From IMG/VR virus record IMGVR_UViG_3300005882_000018, positions 1-26,477 of that record: DNA of 26,477 nucleotides. The stretch is one strand, 5' to 3'. The translations under genes were made by a program, and so were the position numbers. Origin of the DNA: a virus. This document shows positions 13,344 through 21,895 of this stretch, piece by piece. Under the pieces are notes generated by a model. The model saw only the letters and a program-made list of their open reading frames with translations, did no database searches and was not told where the DNA came from. Positions within the stretch are counted from its first letter, which is position 1. Each line of letters starts with the position of its first letter.

Positions 13344-15869
13344 TTAGTACAAATCTATAAATCTTGTTTCTGTTGTACCATCTTCATATTCAATAACCAC
13401 CTCAATACCAACCTGAGAACTATCCGATAATTTTTCTAAATTCTCAGATGCAATCTGTGCAGATAAGGTATAGCTTGAACGATTAGCTGGATACACAGTT
13501 TGTGACAGACTCTTTGTCATACCAGATATTCCTTCTGCTTTAAATGAAGCGGTTCCTGATGCACCATTCTCAGAATCTGCCTCAAAGCCAGAATTAACCC
13601 AGTAGGCAAGTTCATCGTCTGCACGAGAATTTCGAAGAAGGTTAAAAGGCACCATTTCACGAACATCGTTATTTGTAACCATACTTGTGCCTTCCAAAGA
13701 GTCTGCCACGTTATCCCACTGACTAGCAGAACTACCCAGGTTTTTAAGTGTAGTTGATAATTCAAGCACGGTGTTCCAAGGCTCCTGAAGATTATATTCT
13801 CTTCGAACCACACGGGTAGTAATTGATAAGCCTAGTTCTTTATCTTCCACCCGTATATAATCACCAAGAGACCATGATTCATGTTCATATCCTGTTAATA
13901 CCGACAAATCCATAGCATTTAAAACATAGGAAACCGACGGTTTACAGTACTGAGCCAGCCGCATCTGGGCATATTCTTTCATCTGATACGGATTGGTAAA
14001 AGAGGAGCAATCCAATGTAGAAATACGAATATCAGAGGAATACGTATAATCTTCTACATAAGACTTGCCATTATTAATATCAGCAAAGGTAAGATCATCT
14101 GCTCCAATGGCATAAAGCCTTGTAACAAGACTTCTGGTATCAATAATTCGCTCTATACTTTTCATGTTTTTCTTATAGGCAAATAAAGCACCGCTATTGG
14201 TCCCGTTGACCGTAAGCAAATGAACCAGTCTGTTGGGGCAGTCAAATACCAAATCTCCGCCATGCAAGTCTGCAACATTTCGAAGAATGGAAAGAGCATT
14301 TTTTTCTTTACTTGTCCAGGTCCTTTTCGTCCTGACATTAACTGTACCAACACTCCATTCTGTTCCTGCAAGAGCATATGCCATAGCAATTTCTGGCATC
14401 TCTGCATCAAAGGTTCTCTCCTCTTTACGAACAGAAAAGGTCAAATCATAGAACTCTGCCTCAGCATAAACCTCAGTAACCGTATTTCCTTGTGTATCCT
14501 TTGTATCTGTTATGGTTCTAATTTTATAGACATCGTTAACGATCTGAATTTTCTTCTCACTATCAATATAAGCCCTCTTGCTATCTTTATAAGGAATAGA
14601 AAAAGACAAGGTATCTTCACCATTGATTTCACTTGTCGCCACAATATTGTAGGCATTTTCAAGAACGGCTTCCCAGGCTCCATTACTGTTTAGAACCACT
14701 GGTCTTGCATATCCAATTTTTTCATAAGGTGATTTGGGTATATCATAGAGCCTTATATCCGTAACCTTCGGCGTTTTACTTGTATCTGTTGTGGTAAGTG
14801 TCACCCTGAAACGGATATAAGTACGGTTTGGAGATACAAGCTTTCCATCTGATGCTATAGCTACCCAATCGCTCCAGTCACTAAGGTCATCGCTTGTAGC
14901 TGTTTCAATAAGACTTACTGCCGTTGTGCCTGATATATATTCACTTGTAACAGATACCATACCCCTGCCGGCAAGATTGCACTTTGCTGGTGCTGTATAT
15001 AAAACACCTTCTGTTGGGTATATGCTATCTGTTCCACGAAGAGTAACCACACCAGATTCCGTTATGGCATCTACATAATCCGCAGTATCACCCCCGTTGG
15101 CACAAAGAGATCCCTTGAAATAATCCACCAAATCTTCTGCACTAAGTTCTGAATCTATATCTAAAAACCAGTCATCAAAGCTACCTGCATACCAATAAGC
15201 ATCTGCGTGCATACCCATAATAATGTCTGCCGTGCAAGATGCATTAAGCGTTCCGGTAAATGTCACCGCAGACGATACCCATGTATCTCCGCTATTCCTA
15301 TCACCAAGTACACACCAAGCTTGTTTATTGTTTGGTTCTATCACTGCCGCAAGAAAATACACTCCACCGTTTACAAGCGTAATGGTTGGTGTGAATGATT
15401 TATCCAATATAAGTGAGCCAGATGAATTATAAAGCATAATTCTCGGTCTACCTCGATAAAGGGAAAGATATAAAATAGGCTGCCCCGGACCATATCGTGT
15501 ATTAAATATCGGGCAGTATGTATTACCAACAGAATAAGTGGTTGGTTTTATCCAACCTCCAACGACTATTTTTTCTCCAAAATCAGAAAACAAGGTACCA
15601 TCGTTCGTTACTTTAAGATACGTCTTTTCTGTTGATGGATTGCTGATATTAATCCTTACATATCCTCCCTTTTGACCATTAAGCAAACTTGCAGTTGTCC
15701 CATCATAATTTACAATCTGCATCTTACGATTTAACCCAGAAGAGTCGGTGACGCAATAATCCTCATCAACAGCTGCATCATTAAATCGCCATAATCCCGA
15801 TTTAGCATAAGATACTGGAAATTCACCGGTAAAATCAGTCTGCTTATTTAAAATTGTTTTTAAAGACAT
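13344..15869 (-). CDS. Tal-like tail protein with N-terminal LamG-type module
   Basis: The product is 841 residues. An N-terminal region (about 25-250) with 'WIKPTTYSVG' and 'FDDWFLDIDSELSAEDLVDYF' resembles LamG/concanavalin-type lectin domains. Residues 265-378 form a second beta-rich module. From about residue 385 the Tal/prophage endopeptidase tail family begins, with ENAYNIVATSEINGEDTLSF and later WSLGDYIRVEDKELGLS. The last 70 residues look like the start of a jelly roll that ends early at Tyr841. Tal normally forms the tail tip below Dit, so the LamG extension probably gives receptor or glycan binding. GGAGG lies 7 bases before the ATG, 4 bases after Dit. Confidence 0.86.
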   Translation of the reverse strand: MSLKTILNKQTDFTGEFPVSYAKSGLWRFNDAAVDEDYCVTDSSGLNRKMQIVNYDGTTASLLNGQKGGYVRINISNPSTEKTYLKVTNDGTLFSDFGEKIVVGGWIKPTTYSVGNTYCPIFNTRYGPGQPILYLSLYRGRPRIMLYNSSGSLILDKSFTPTITLVNGGVYFLAAVIEPNNKQAWCVLGDRNSGDTWVSSAVTFTGTLNASCTADIIMGMHADAYWYAGSFDDWFLDIDSELSAEDLVDYFKGSLCANGGDTADYVDAITESGVVTLRGTDSIYPTEGVLYTAPAKCNLAGRGMVSVTSEYISGTTAVSLIETATSDDLSDWSDWVAIASDGKLVSPNRTYIRFRVTLTTTDTSKTPKVTDIRLYDIPKSPYEKIGYARPVVLNSNGAWEAVLENAYNIVATSEINGEDTLSFSIPYKDSKRAYIDSEKKIQIVNDVYKIRTITDTKDTQGNTVTEVYAEAEFYDLTFSVRKEERTFDAEMPEIAMAYALAGTEWSVGTVNVRTKRTWTSKEKNALSILRNVADLHGGDLVFDCPNRLVHLLTVNGTNSGALFAYKKNMKSIERIIDTRSLVTRLYAIGADDLTFADINNGKSYVEDYTYSSDIRISTLDCSSFTNPYQMKEYAQMRLAQYCKPSVSYVLNAMDLSVLTGYEHESWSLGDYIRVEDKELGLSITTRVVRREYNLQEPWNTVLELSTTLKNLGSSASQWDNVADSLEGTSMVTNNDVREMVPFNLLRNSRADDELAYWVNSGFEADSENGASGTASFKAEGISGMTKSLSQTVYPANRSSYTLSAQIASENLEKLSDSSQVGIEVVIEYEDGTTETRFIDLY

Positions 15870-15873
15870 CTCA

Positions 15874-16650
15874 TCACCTCCATCTGCTTTTTGCTTGAAT
15901 ACTTAATCTCGTAAATACTGCATTGCTCGTTTCAATATGAATGGTGTTTTCTCCAACTGTAAGACTTGGAAAATTAAGTTCCTCTAAATAGGGAAGAGCA
16001 TTTCTTAAAGTAATCTCATTTTCATCTACTACATATGCCGTCATTTTTTCAGTATCAATAACAAGTGTTTCATTTGCTGACAACACTGCATTTACAATCT
16101 TTATTTCAGAACCATTAGTTGTAATCGTAATAGCATTACTTATCCCGGAAGTAAGAACGCCCTCAATGCGATAAATAGGAGAAGACTCCATATTACCCTT
16201 TGACCTCGTAATTGTATGTGTTCCTTCCTCTGTTATATTAAATTGTTCATCATAAATAGCATAGGCAAAAGGATCTGGGCAGAAGAACTTTAAATTAAAA
16301 CTACCCGCTGAGCAAATAAGTTTTTCACAATCAACCTTGTCATTTAGCCTTGCCATAATATATCTGTCTGGAATATCATCAAAGACAAGTTGCTTTAATC
16401 CCTGCATAGGGTCAAGCCATGTAGAAATTTCATCAATTGTTTCAACTAACGCAGAGAATGTATGCTTGGGAAAGATATTACAAGCTACTGTAATTTCACG
16501 GGAATCAAAGTCTGCACCAAAATCTGTTACACCATATTTTCCTGGAACAGTTGTCGTGAAATTTCGCATACCCCCGCATACCTGCCATGAAGTAAGTCTG
16601 GCTTTTAGTCCCATGCTTTTTGAAGAAATATCATTGTAGGAAAACCCCAT
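15874..16650 (-). CDS. Distal tail protein (Dit, siphovirus tail component)
   Basis: The product is 258 residues and forms the hub that joins the tail tube to the tip. The N-terminus (GFSYNDISSKSMGLK), the motif REITVACNIF and the conserved 'LVFDDIPDRYIMARLND' followed by FNLKFFCPDPFAYA are typical of PF05709-type Dit proteins. The N-terminal part builds the hexameric ring; the C-terminal 100 residues form the galectin-like beta sandwich. Position between tape measure and Tal is as expected. The start is supported by AAGGAGG 7 bases upstream. Confidence 0.93.
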   Translation of the reverse strand: MGFSYNDISSKSMGLKARLTSWQVCGGMRNFTTTVPGKYGVTDFGADFDSREITVACNIFPKHTFSALVETIDEISTWLDPMQGLKQLVFDDIPDRYIMARLNDKVDCEKLICSAGSFNLKFFCPDPFAYAIYDEQFNITEEGTHTITRSKGNMESSPIYRIEGVLTSGISNAITITTNGSEIKIVNAVLSANETLVIDTEKMTAYVVDENEITLRNALPYLEELNFPSLTVGENTIHIETSNAVFTRLSIQAKSRWR

Positions 16651-16662
16651 GGACGCACCTCC

Positions 16663-19266
16663 TTATGCTGTAGTAAACCGGCCTTGGGCACGGGAGCCGG
16701 TCTGAATTAAGTTATATAATTCTTGAGAAACCTTACGAATATCATCTTCATTTTGTACGACCATTTGCTGAACAGTAACTAGTGATCCAGCAAATCCACT
16801 CGCTGAAGTTGATGCATTTGATACTGCATCGCCAACCGAAGTATCAACAGAAAATTTTGAAGGAAGTGCTGTATTCATATCATCCGCAAGTCCTGTCATA
16901 ACACCGTTGATGTCTTCACTCATTGTCTTGGCAGCTTTAACGGCTTCATCACCATTATCATCAATCGAATTTGAAAGGCCCTTCACAAGCATTTGTCCAA
17001 CCCAACCCATCTTTTTTGAAGGAGAGTTGATATCAAAGAAATCACAAATACCATCCCATATACCGCTAACCCATCCGCTAACTTTATTCCGTAACCAAGA
17101 TGCAAGACCTGTAATACCACGCCACAAGCCTTTTACAATGTTTCCACCTATTTCAACAATCCTATACATCTGACCACCAAATGCCGAAACAATTCCTGCA
17201 ATAATTTGTGGAACCGCTTTTACAATTGCTGCAATAATAGTCGGTAGATTTTGAATCAGGGCCACGAAAAGCTGTACTCCTGCCATAATAATCTTATCCA
17301 TATTTCCAACTAATGCATTGACAATGCTTGATATAATCTGTGGGATTGCACTTACAATTGTAGTGATAATCGTTGGTAGATTGTCTATCAAAGAAACAAG
17401 CAAATCAATGCCTGCTTGAATAAGCTGAGGAATTGCACCAAGTATTGCACTTAAAATTCCGTCAATTATCTGAGGGATTGCTTCTACAATTGCCGTTATA
17501 ATTTCTGGCAAAGCCGTTATAAGTGACGTTAACAGCTGAATTCCAGCATCAATAATCTGTGGAATTGCACTGATAACAAAGTCTACAATTGCCGTTATAA
17601 TCACAGGAAGTGCCTCTATTAACTGTGGAAGGGCATCAAGAAGCCCCTGTGCCAAACCCAAAATCAAAAGAAGTGCCGCATCAAGTAGCATCGGCAAATT
17701 ATCAATAAGTCCTTGAACAATTGTAACAATGGCATTTACCGCCGCTGGAATAAGTTCCGGTAAAGCCTCACCAAGACCCTCTACCAAAGTTGCTATCAAC
17801 TGAACCGCTGCCTCTATAAGTAGTGGCAGGTTTTCAATAATTGTATCTACTATAGTAATTACCGCATCTACAGCAGCTGGAATAAGTTCTGGCAGTAAAT
17901 TTAAGAGGGTATTTAATACCTGTGAAAATAAGTCTGTAACAGTTTGAATAAGCGTTGGGAGTAAATCAGCAACCGCGTTCATCATGGCATCAACAGCTGT
18001 AGGCAGTGCTTTTACAATATTCTCAATAACAGGCATAATATTTGTGACAACACTATTAAAGGCATCAACTACATTATTACAAAGCTGTTCCATATCAGCA
18101 TCTGCATTACCAAATCCTACAATTAAGTTACCAACCGCAGACTGTAAAGAATTAATAGAACCAGAAATCGTATGTTCCGCCTCTTCTGCAGTGGTACCTG
18201 CAATACCCATATTCTCTTGAATAACATGAATCGCCGAAACTACATCTGCATAGGAAGAAACGTCATAATGTATTCCAGAAATGGCTTCTGCATCAGAAAG
18301 CAATCTATCCATTTCTGATTTTGTACCACCATAGCCAAGTTTTAGGTTGTCGAGCATCGTATAGTTCTGCTTTGCAAAACCCTGATAAGCATTTTGAATT
18401 GTAGACATATCCGTACCCATTTTATTGGCATTATCAGACATATCTGTAATAGCCATATCTGCATAATCAACTGCTTTTTCCGTATCACCGCCAAGGGAAG
18501 AGATAAGACTTGCAGAAAATGAGGTGACTGTTTCCATATAGTCATTGGCTGATAGTCCCGCTGTTTTATAGGCATTGGAGGCGTATTCTTGCAGTTTACC
18601 TGATGATCCCTTAAATAAGGTATCCACACCACCAACCAGCTGTTCATAATCAGAATAAGCAGAAACTACTTCTTTTCCAAGTTTCACAGCGGCTGCCCCA
18701 GCAGCAATTACCACAGCACCCATAGCTGCACCTACTGTTTTAAGAGCAGTACCTAATCCTTTGAATTTACTTTCAGATTTTTCAGCAGCATTACTGGCAT
18801 CATTAATTTCGTCACCCATATCATCTGCACTGCCAGTGACATCATCCATTTCACGATCCATATCTCTTAACGAATCCTCGGCATCGTCATAACTAGAATT
18901 TGCTTCATCAAGTGCAGAATTGTTCTGTTCTAGTGAATGCTCCATATCATTAAGGGTTGCTTTTGCATTATTTAACTTGATTTGCCAATTCTGCGTTCTT
19001 CTATCATTTTCACCAAAGGACGTGGCTGCATTTTCAAGGGCAGAACTTAAGGCTTCAATTTTATTTTTTTGTGCTTCAATTTCTTTATTGAGCACTTGGT
19101 TTCTAGCTGAAAGAGCCTGTACCGAATGATCATTTTTATCAAACTCGGAGGAGACTAATTTCATTTCAGATCCAAGGACCTTAAAAGTTCGGTTAATTTC
19201 AGTAAGTGCCTTTTTAAACTCTTTTTCACCTTCAAGACCAATCTTTAAGCCAAAATTATCTGCCAT
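16663..19266 (-). CDS. Tape measure protein
   Basis: The product is 867 residues and sets tail length while passing through the tube. The N-terminal 170 residues are charged coiled coil. A hydrophobic segment with TVGAAMGAVVIAAGAAAVKL follows at about 177-196. Next comes the phage TMP core (YSDYEQLVGGVDTLFKGSSG), and then a repeat-rich hydrophobic region at 458-699. The C-terminus carries the widespread INSPSKKMG motif. If tail length follows the usual 1.5 angstrom per residue, a tail of about 130 nm is expected. The ATG at 19266 is 8 bases after GGGAGG; a GTG three codons earlier is inside the binding site. The gene follows the gpGT stop by 17 bases. Confidence 0.94.
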   Translation of the reverse strand: MADNFGLKIGLEGEKEFKKALTEINRTFKVLGSEMKLVSSEFDKNDHSVQALSARNQVLNKEIEAQKNKIEALSSALENAATSFGENDRRTQNWQIKLNNAKATLNDMEHSLEQNNSALDEANSSYDDAEDSLRDMDREMDDVTGSADDMGDEINDASNAAEKSESKFKGLGTALKTVGAAMGAVVIAAGAAAVKLGKEVVSAYSDYEQLVGGVDTLFKGSSGKLQEYASNAYKTAGLSANDYMETVTSFSASLISSLGGDTEKAVDYADMAITDMSDNANKMGTDMSTIQNAYQGFAKQNYTMLDNLKLGYGGTKSEMDRLLSDAEAISGIHYDVSSYADVVSAIHVIQENMGIAGTTAEEAEHTISGSINSLQSAVGNLIVGFGNADADMEQLCNNVVDAFNSVVTNIMPVIENIVKALPTAVDAMMNAVADLLPTLIQTVTDLFSQVLNTLLNLLPELIPAAVDAVITIVDTIIENLPLLIEAAVQLIATLVEGLGEALPELIPAAVNAIVTIVQGLIDNLPMLLDAALLLILGLAQGLLDALPQLIEALPVIITAIVDFVISAIPQIIDAGIQLLTSLITALPEIITAIVEAIPQIIDGILSAILGAIPQLIQAGIDLLVSLIDNLPTIITTIVSAIPQIISSIVNALVGNMDKIIMAGVQLFVALIQNLPTIIAAIVKAVPQIIAGIVSAFGGQMYRIVEIGGNIVKGLWRGITGLASWLRNKVSGWVSGIWDGICDFFDINSPSKKMGWVGQMLVKGLSNSIDDNGDEAVKAAKTMSEDINGVMTGLADDMNTALPSKFSVDTSVGDAVSNASTSASGFAGSLVTVQQMVVQNEDDIRKVSQELYNLIQTGSRAQGRFTTA
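17170..17895 (-). repeat. 44-residue (4 x 11) hydrophobic repeats in the tape measure gene
   Basis: Residues 458-699 are built of units of 44 residues (132 bases), each of four 11-residue steps. Two copies begin LPELIPAAV, and three begin IPQIIDAGIQ, IPQLIQAGID and MDKIIMAGVQ. A half unit of 22 residues (LPQLIEALPVI...) lies between the groups. Alignment of the last three units is gap-free. The 11-residue period indicates a right-handed helical bundle (hendecad). Confidence 0.8.
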
Positions 19267-19283
19267 ATTTTCCACCTCCCTTA

Positions 19284-19855
19284 TCAGATTCCTTCAGGTA
19301 TAATGTCATCAATAAAATGCTCATGCTTTGGTTTTGCAAGTCCATTATATTGTTTATGGCATTCCCATAGGTCAAGCAGCAAACCAAACGGCATCAGCCA
19401 AACCTCATCCATTGCTAGATGCAGCTGACTAATGCCGTAATATAAAAGCCTCGTAAATAACTCTTCGTCACTTACGGGGCTACCGTGTTTTTTGAATCTG
19501 GTTCACTTTCAATATTTCTTTTTGCACCTTTATAAAGCGCATTCATAATAGCTTCTTTATAATCCGCCAGTTCAGCTGGACTAGTAAGGATTTCAACCTC
19601 TTCTTCTGTGAGCAGTTCTTTTTGATCCTCTTTATGCTTAATGTTATAAATAAGCGTACTCTGATTAGCAAGCAAGGTAATGAGCCATACGATTTCTGAA
19701 AGAGCCATCTCCACATTTTCAGATTTCATTAACTTATCTCCAAGATTCTCAAGTCCTCCATAGCGACCTGCAATTTCTTTTGTTGCCTTTGTTGTAAGAA
19801 GGAGTATATATTCATCTCCTCCAATTATTATATTTGATGTACGTTCTGTATCCAT
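19284..19855 (-). CDS. Tail assembly chaperone fusion gpGT (made by -1 frameshift)
   Basis: The gpG frame slips by -1 on A AAA AAC (19493-19487) and continues to the TGA at 19284. The fusion is about 190 residues: 123 of gpG plus 67 of gpT. The T part contains DEELFTRLLYYGISQLHLAM and then DEVWLMPFGLLLDLWECHKQ, a typical conserved gpT-like stretch that otherwise has no start codon and no gene of its own. Such fusions bind the tape measure and recruit tube protein, and they are not kept in the virion. The ratio of gpG to gpGT matters for assembly. It was found by reading the -1 frame after the slippery site. Confidence 0.87.
19472..19855 (-). CDS. Tail assembly chaperone gpG
   Basis: The product is 127 residues and is the main, unshifted product. 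It is helical, with EIVWLITLLANQSTLIY in the centre and an acidic end. It has the size and place of gpG between tube and tape measure genes. The heptamer A AAA AAC lies four codons before its stop. The ATG has GGAGG 8 bases upstream, overlapping the end of the tube gene region. It acts in the cytoplasm during tail assembly. Confidence 0.87.
   Translation of the reverse strand: MDTERTSNIIIGGDEYILLLTTKATKEIAGRYGGLENLGDKLMKSENVEMALSEIVWLITLLANQSTLIYNIKHKEDQKELLTEEEVEILTSPAELADYKEAIMNALYKGAKRNIESEPDSKNTVAP
19487..19493 (-). other. -1 ribosomal frameshift site
   Basis: The heptamer AAAAAAC sits in the gpG frame as TCA AAA AAC, the canonical X XXY YYZ arrangement. A short hairpin (ACGG-TAGCC-CCGT) starts one base after it, and the gpG stop codon follows four codons later. 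I did not find a strong upstream SD-like stimulator. Confidence 0.85.
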
Positions 19856-19858
19856 TAT

Positions 19859-20458
19859 TTAACCCTCCTGTTGTGCGGCAAACGACGGTTCATAGACCTG
19901 CGTATACCAGCCACTAATAACTTCTGCTGGAACATCAGCATCGCCTTCGGTAACCTCCGCTTTCCACGGATGCTTTCCGCTTGTGTCAGTTTTATTTCTT
20001 CTAAGAACCGTTCCCTCAATTGTAGGTGTTGAGAATGTAATACTGTCACCTTTTGTTGCAAGATTTGTTGCAGGAACGCCAAACTTAACCCTATAAAGCC
20101 AATAATACTTATATTTTCCGTTTGATTTCTTTGCACGAAAACCAATCGCAACAGGTGTCCCGCCATCTTCACTTGCAGATATTACAACATTGTTGCTGTC
20201 AACAGACACGCCTGTCAGTGCTGCTGCCGTTGCTGTTCCTATATCATCCACTCCCAGTGAAAGAGTTCCATTCTTAAACTCCTTCACAATTTCAGAGGCC
20301 CCATCATCCGCGTAAAGGGTAGCCTCGGCAAGTTCTACAGATAGTTCAGCAGAGATTGCTTTTGCAAGTTGCACCGGTGTGTCATAGGTTTCTTCTTCTG
20401 TCGTTGCGTCCTCAGTAATCGGCGCATAATAAAGTTTATCAAGACCAATTGTAGCCAT
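19859..20458 (-). CDS. Major tail tube protein (phi13-type)
   Basis: The product is 199 residues. It polymerises into the tail tube. The N-terminus MATIGLDKLYYAPITED, the central 'EFKNGTLSLGVDDIG' and IGFRAKKSNGKYKYYWLYRV, and the C-terminal 'STPTIEGTVLRR' are characteristic of the phi13 family major tail protein. The gene is just upstream of gpG and its ATG follows the previous stop directly (TAAATG) with GGAGGAAGAA as binding site. It should be one of the most abundant late products. Confidence 0.93.
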   Translation of the reverse strand: MATIGLDKLYYAPITEDATTEEETYDTPVQLAKAISAELSVELAEATLYADDGASEIVKEFKNGTLSLGVDDIGTATAAALTGVSVDSNNVVISASEDGGTPVAIGFRAKKSNGKYKYYWLYRVKFGVPATNLATKGDSITFSTPTIEGTVLRRNKTDTSGKHPWKAEVTEGDADVPAEVISGWYTQVYEPSFAAQQEG

Positions 20459-20803
20459 TTATTCTTCCTCCATTTCATAGTTTTTAGCCACATCCACGTT
20501 GTAGTGATGATAGCCTGTATCAGTTTCAAATCCAATATAACTTCGTGCTGTTATCGTAAAATCATTAAATAATAATGCCCGCACAATAGCATTTTTCATC
20601 TGCATATAATTTTTTTTTGAATAAAGTGCAATCCGTGCTTCCTGAACATCAATTTCAGGTGCATTATCCGCGTGAAGTTCAAAGGTATCCGTCATTGGAA
20701 CAACTACAATATACTCTGAAGGTGCCTCATCTGAAAACACTCCTGTTTCAATCGAAACGGATAAACAAGAAAGTACCGTCCGTATATCTGATAGAATATT
20801 CAT
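20459..20803 (-). CDS. Putative tail terminator / minor tail protein
   Basis: The product is 114 residues with mixed alpha/beta pattern and an acidic C-terminus. Position between the HK97 gp10-like gene and the tail tube gene is that of tail terminators in siphophages of this type (gpU/gp17-like). Sequence similarity is too weak to see a signature. It contains 'YIVVVPMTDTFELHADN' and 'EARIALYSKKNY', consistent with a terminator that caps the tube end. The start overlaps the previous gene by four bases (ATGA). Confidence 0.65.
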   Translation of the reverse strand: MNILSDIRTVLSCLSVSIETGVFSDEAPSEYIVVVPMTDTFELHADNAPEIDVQEARIALYSKKNYMQMKNAIVRALLFNDFTITARSYIGFETDTGYHHYNVDVAKNYEMEEE

Positions 20804-21234
20804 AGTTTCTTAACCTCCTCATCAAAGGTGTTTTCCATAGCAGAAATGCACGCCTTCTTAGATGCGCTTTTTGCAGGTTTTAAAAATGGCTTAGCAGGTT
20901 GGCCATGTTTCCCATATTCGATGATATTTGCAATTTTTGCATTGCTTTCTCCGTCAGATCTTGGCTCTTCAAAACCAATTTTAATATTGTGATTGCCATT
21001 TCTGTCCATTTTGACTGCAGTTACACCAAGCGCCTTTGTAAGTTCTCCTGTAGCGCGAGATTTGTACTTTGTATTCTTGCCAATTGCAGTGGATAGATTG
21101 CTTTTCGTTCTTTCAAATACGACCTTGCCACCAGCAGTCAATACTTTTTCTGCTACTTTATCAAAATCTGAACCAAGTCCAGATAGCTTCTCCAAATACG
21201 CATCCGGCATTTTAATATCAACTTTTGCCAACAC
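20800..21234 (-). CDS. HK97 gp10-like tail completion / joining protein
   Basis: The product is 144 residues. It has the HK97 gp10 family profile: an N-terminal helix pair (VLTAGGKVVFERTKSNLS), a central basic YKSRATGELTKALGV stretch, and a C-terminal EYGKHGQPAKPFLKPA motif. These proteins sit at the head-tail interface. The start is a GTG at 21234 with AAGGTGG upstream; it overlaps the head closure gene by 17 bases. It is the fourth gene of the connector cluster. Confidence 0.88.
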   Translation of the reverse strand: MLAKVDIKMPDAYLEKLSGLGSDFDKVAEKVLTAGGKVVFERTKSNLSTAIGKNTKYKSRATGELTKALGVTAVKMDRNGNHNIKIGFEEPRSDGESNAKIANIIEYGKHGQPAKPFLKPAKSASKKACISAMENTFDEEVKKL

Positions 21235-21559
21235 TGCTCACCACCTTTTTAGCCAGTACCTCAATATACATTCCACGTCCTTTTACATTTTCCACAGAAG
21301 TAATATTAAACCGCTCATCCCCATAAATCAGAAACTGCTTTGTTGTTACCGTAACTTCAGGAATAACACGAAATCGAAAGAGATCTGTTGCCTCTGAAAA
21401 TGCCGCAAGGTTTGCCCACCGCTCACTTCCATGCCTGCCTTCACGGTACACACGAATATGTGCAAGAGTCGCTTCTATAGTTGTAGCAAACCCCTCATCA
21501 TCTTTTGTTGTCGTTATTTCTTTAAGATCAGCAAATCCATTCATTTTTCCAAAACTCAT
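21218..21559 (-). CDS. Head closure / head-tail adaptor protein (SPP1 gp16-like)
   Basis: The product is 113 residues. The N-terminus MSFGKMNGFADLKEITTTKDDEG leads into a beta-rich barrel with 'REGRHGSERWANLAAFSEAT' and the conserved FRFRVIPEV and RFNITSVENVKGRG motifs. This matches phage head-tail joining proteins that seal the capsid after packaging. The ATG at 21559 is chosen because GGAAGG precedes it, one base after the connector's stop. The longer frame upstream lies within the connector gene. Confidence 0.87.
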   Translation of the reverse strand: MSFGKMNGFADLKEITTTKDDEGFATTIEATLAHIRVYREGRHGSERWANLAAFSEATDLFRFRVIPEVTVTTKQFLIYGDERFNITSVENVKGRGMYIEVLAKKVVSSVGKS

Positions 21560-21560
21560 A

Positions 21561-21878
21561 TCACACCTTCCAATCCCGGTCAAGCCGTAAAAGAAGATTA
21601 ACGGTATTCCATACTTGCTGTCCTGCCGAAACATTATCCGCAAAAAAACCACCTGTTGAGCCGTCCCTTGATTCATAAAAATGACTGGCAAGCATAATAA
21701 TTGCTTGCTCTGTAGTAGCAGACATAGTATTAGTTGTATAATAACCTTCTAAAATATGCTGATAGCTTTCTGCATAGGAAACGGCAGCAGTGATGTAACT
21801 ATTAAGAAGATCATCATCTACGGTATGATCGATTATAAGATTTAACTTTACTTTTTCAAGTAATCCTGTAGTTGCCAT
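21561..21878 (-). CDS. Head-tail connector (gp6-like)
   Basis: The product is 105 residues, all helical. The pattern 'LLEKVKLNLIIDHTVDDDLL' with 'YITAAVSYAESY' and 'AIIMLASHFYESRDG' is typical of HK97 gp6-type connectors that form the ring below the portal. A GTG one codon upstream is possible, but the ATG at 21878 has better AAGGAGG spacing (8 bases). It follows the head fibre gene by 17 bases. Confidence 0.9.
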   Translation of the reverse strand: MATTGLLEKVKLNLIIDHTVDDDLLNSYITAAVSYAESYQHILEGYYTTNTMSATTEQAIIMLASHFYESRDGSTGGFFADNVSAGQQVWNTVNLLLRLDRDWKV

Positions 21879-21895
21879 CACTTACGCCTCCTTTT

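Noticed and set aside
14220-14693. Plus-strand open frame of 157 codons
   Set aside because: It lies opposite the Tal-like gene, has no binding site, and its translation has no recognisable pattern. It is a shadow of the real gene.
17170-17895. CRISPR-like array
   Set aside because: The repeats are imperfect, 132 bases long, in frame and without spacers. They are protein repeats of the tape measure.
20993-21397. Plus-strand open frame of 134 codons
   Set aside because: It is antisense to two well-supported connector genes and has no ribosome binding site.
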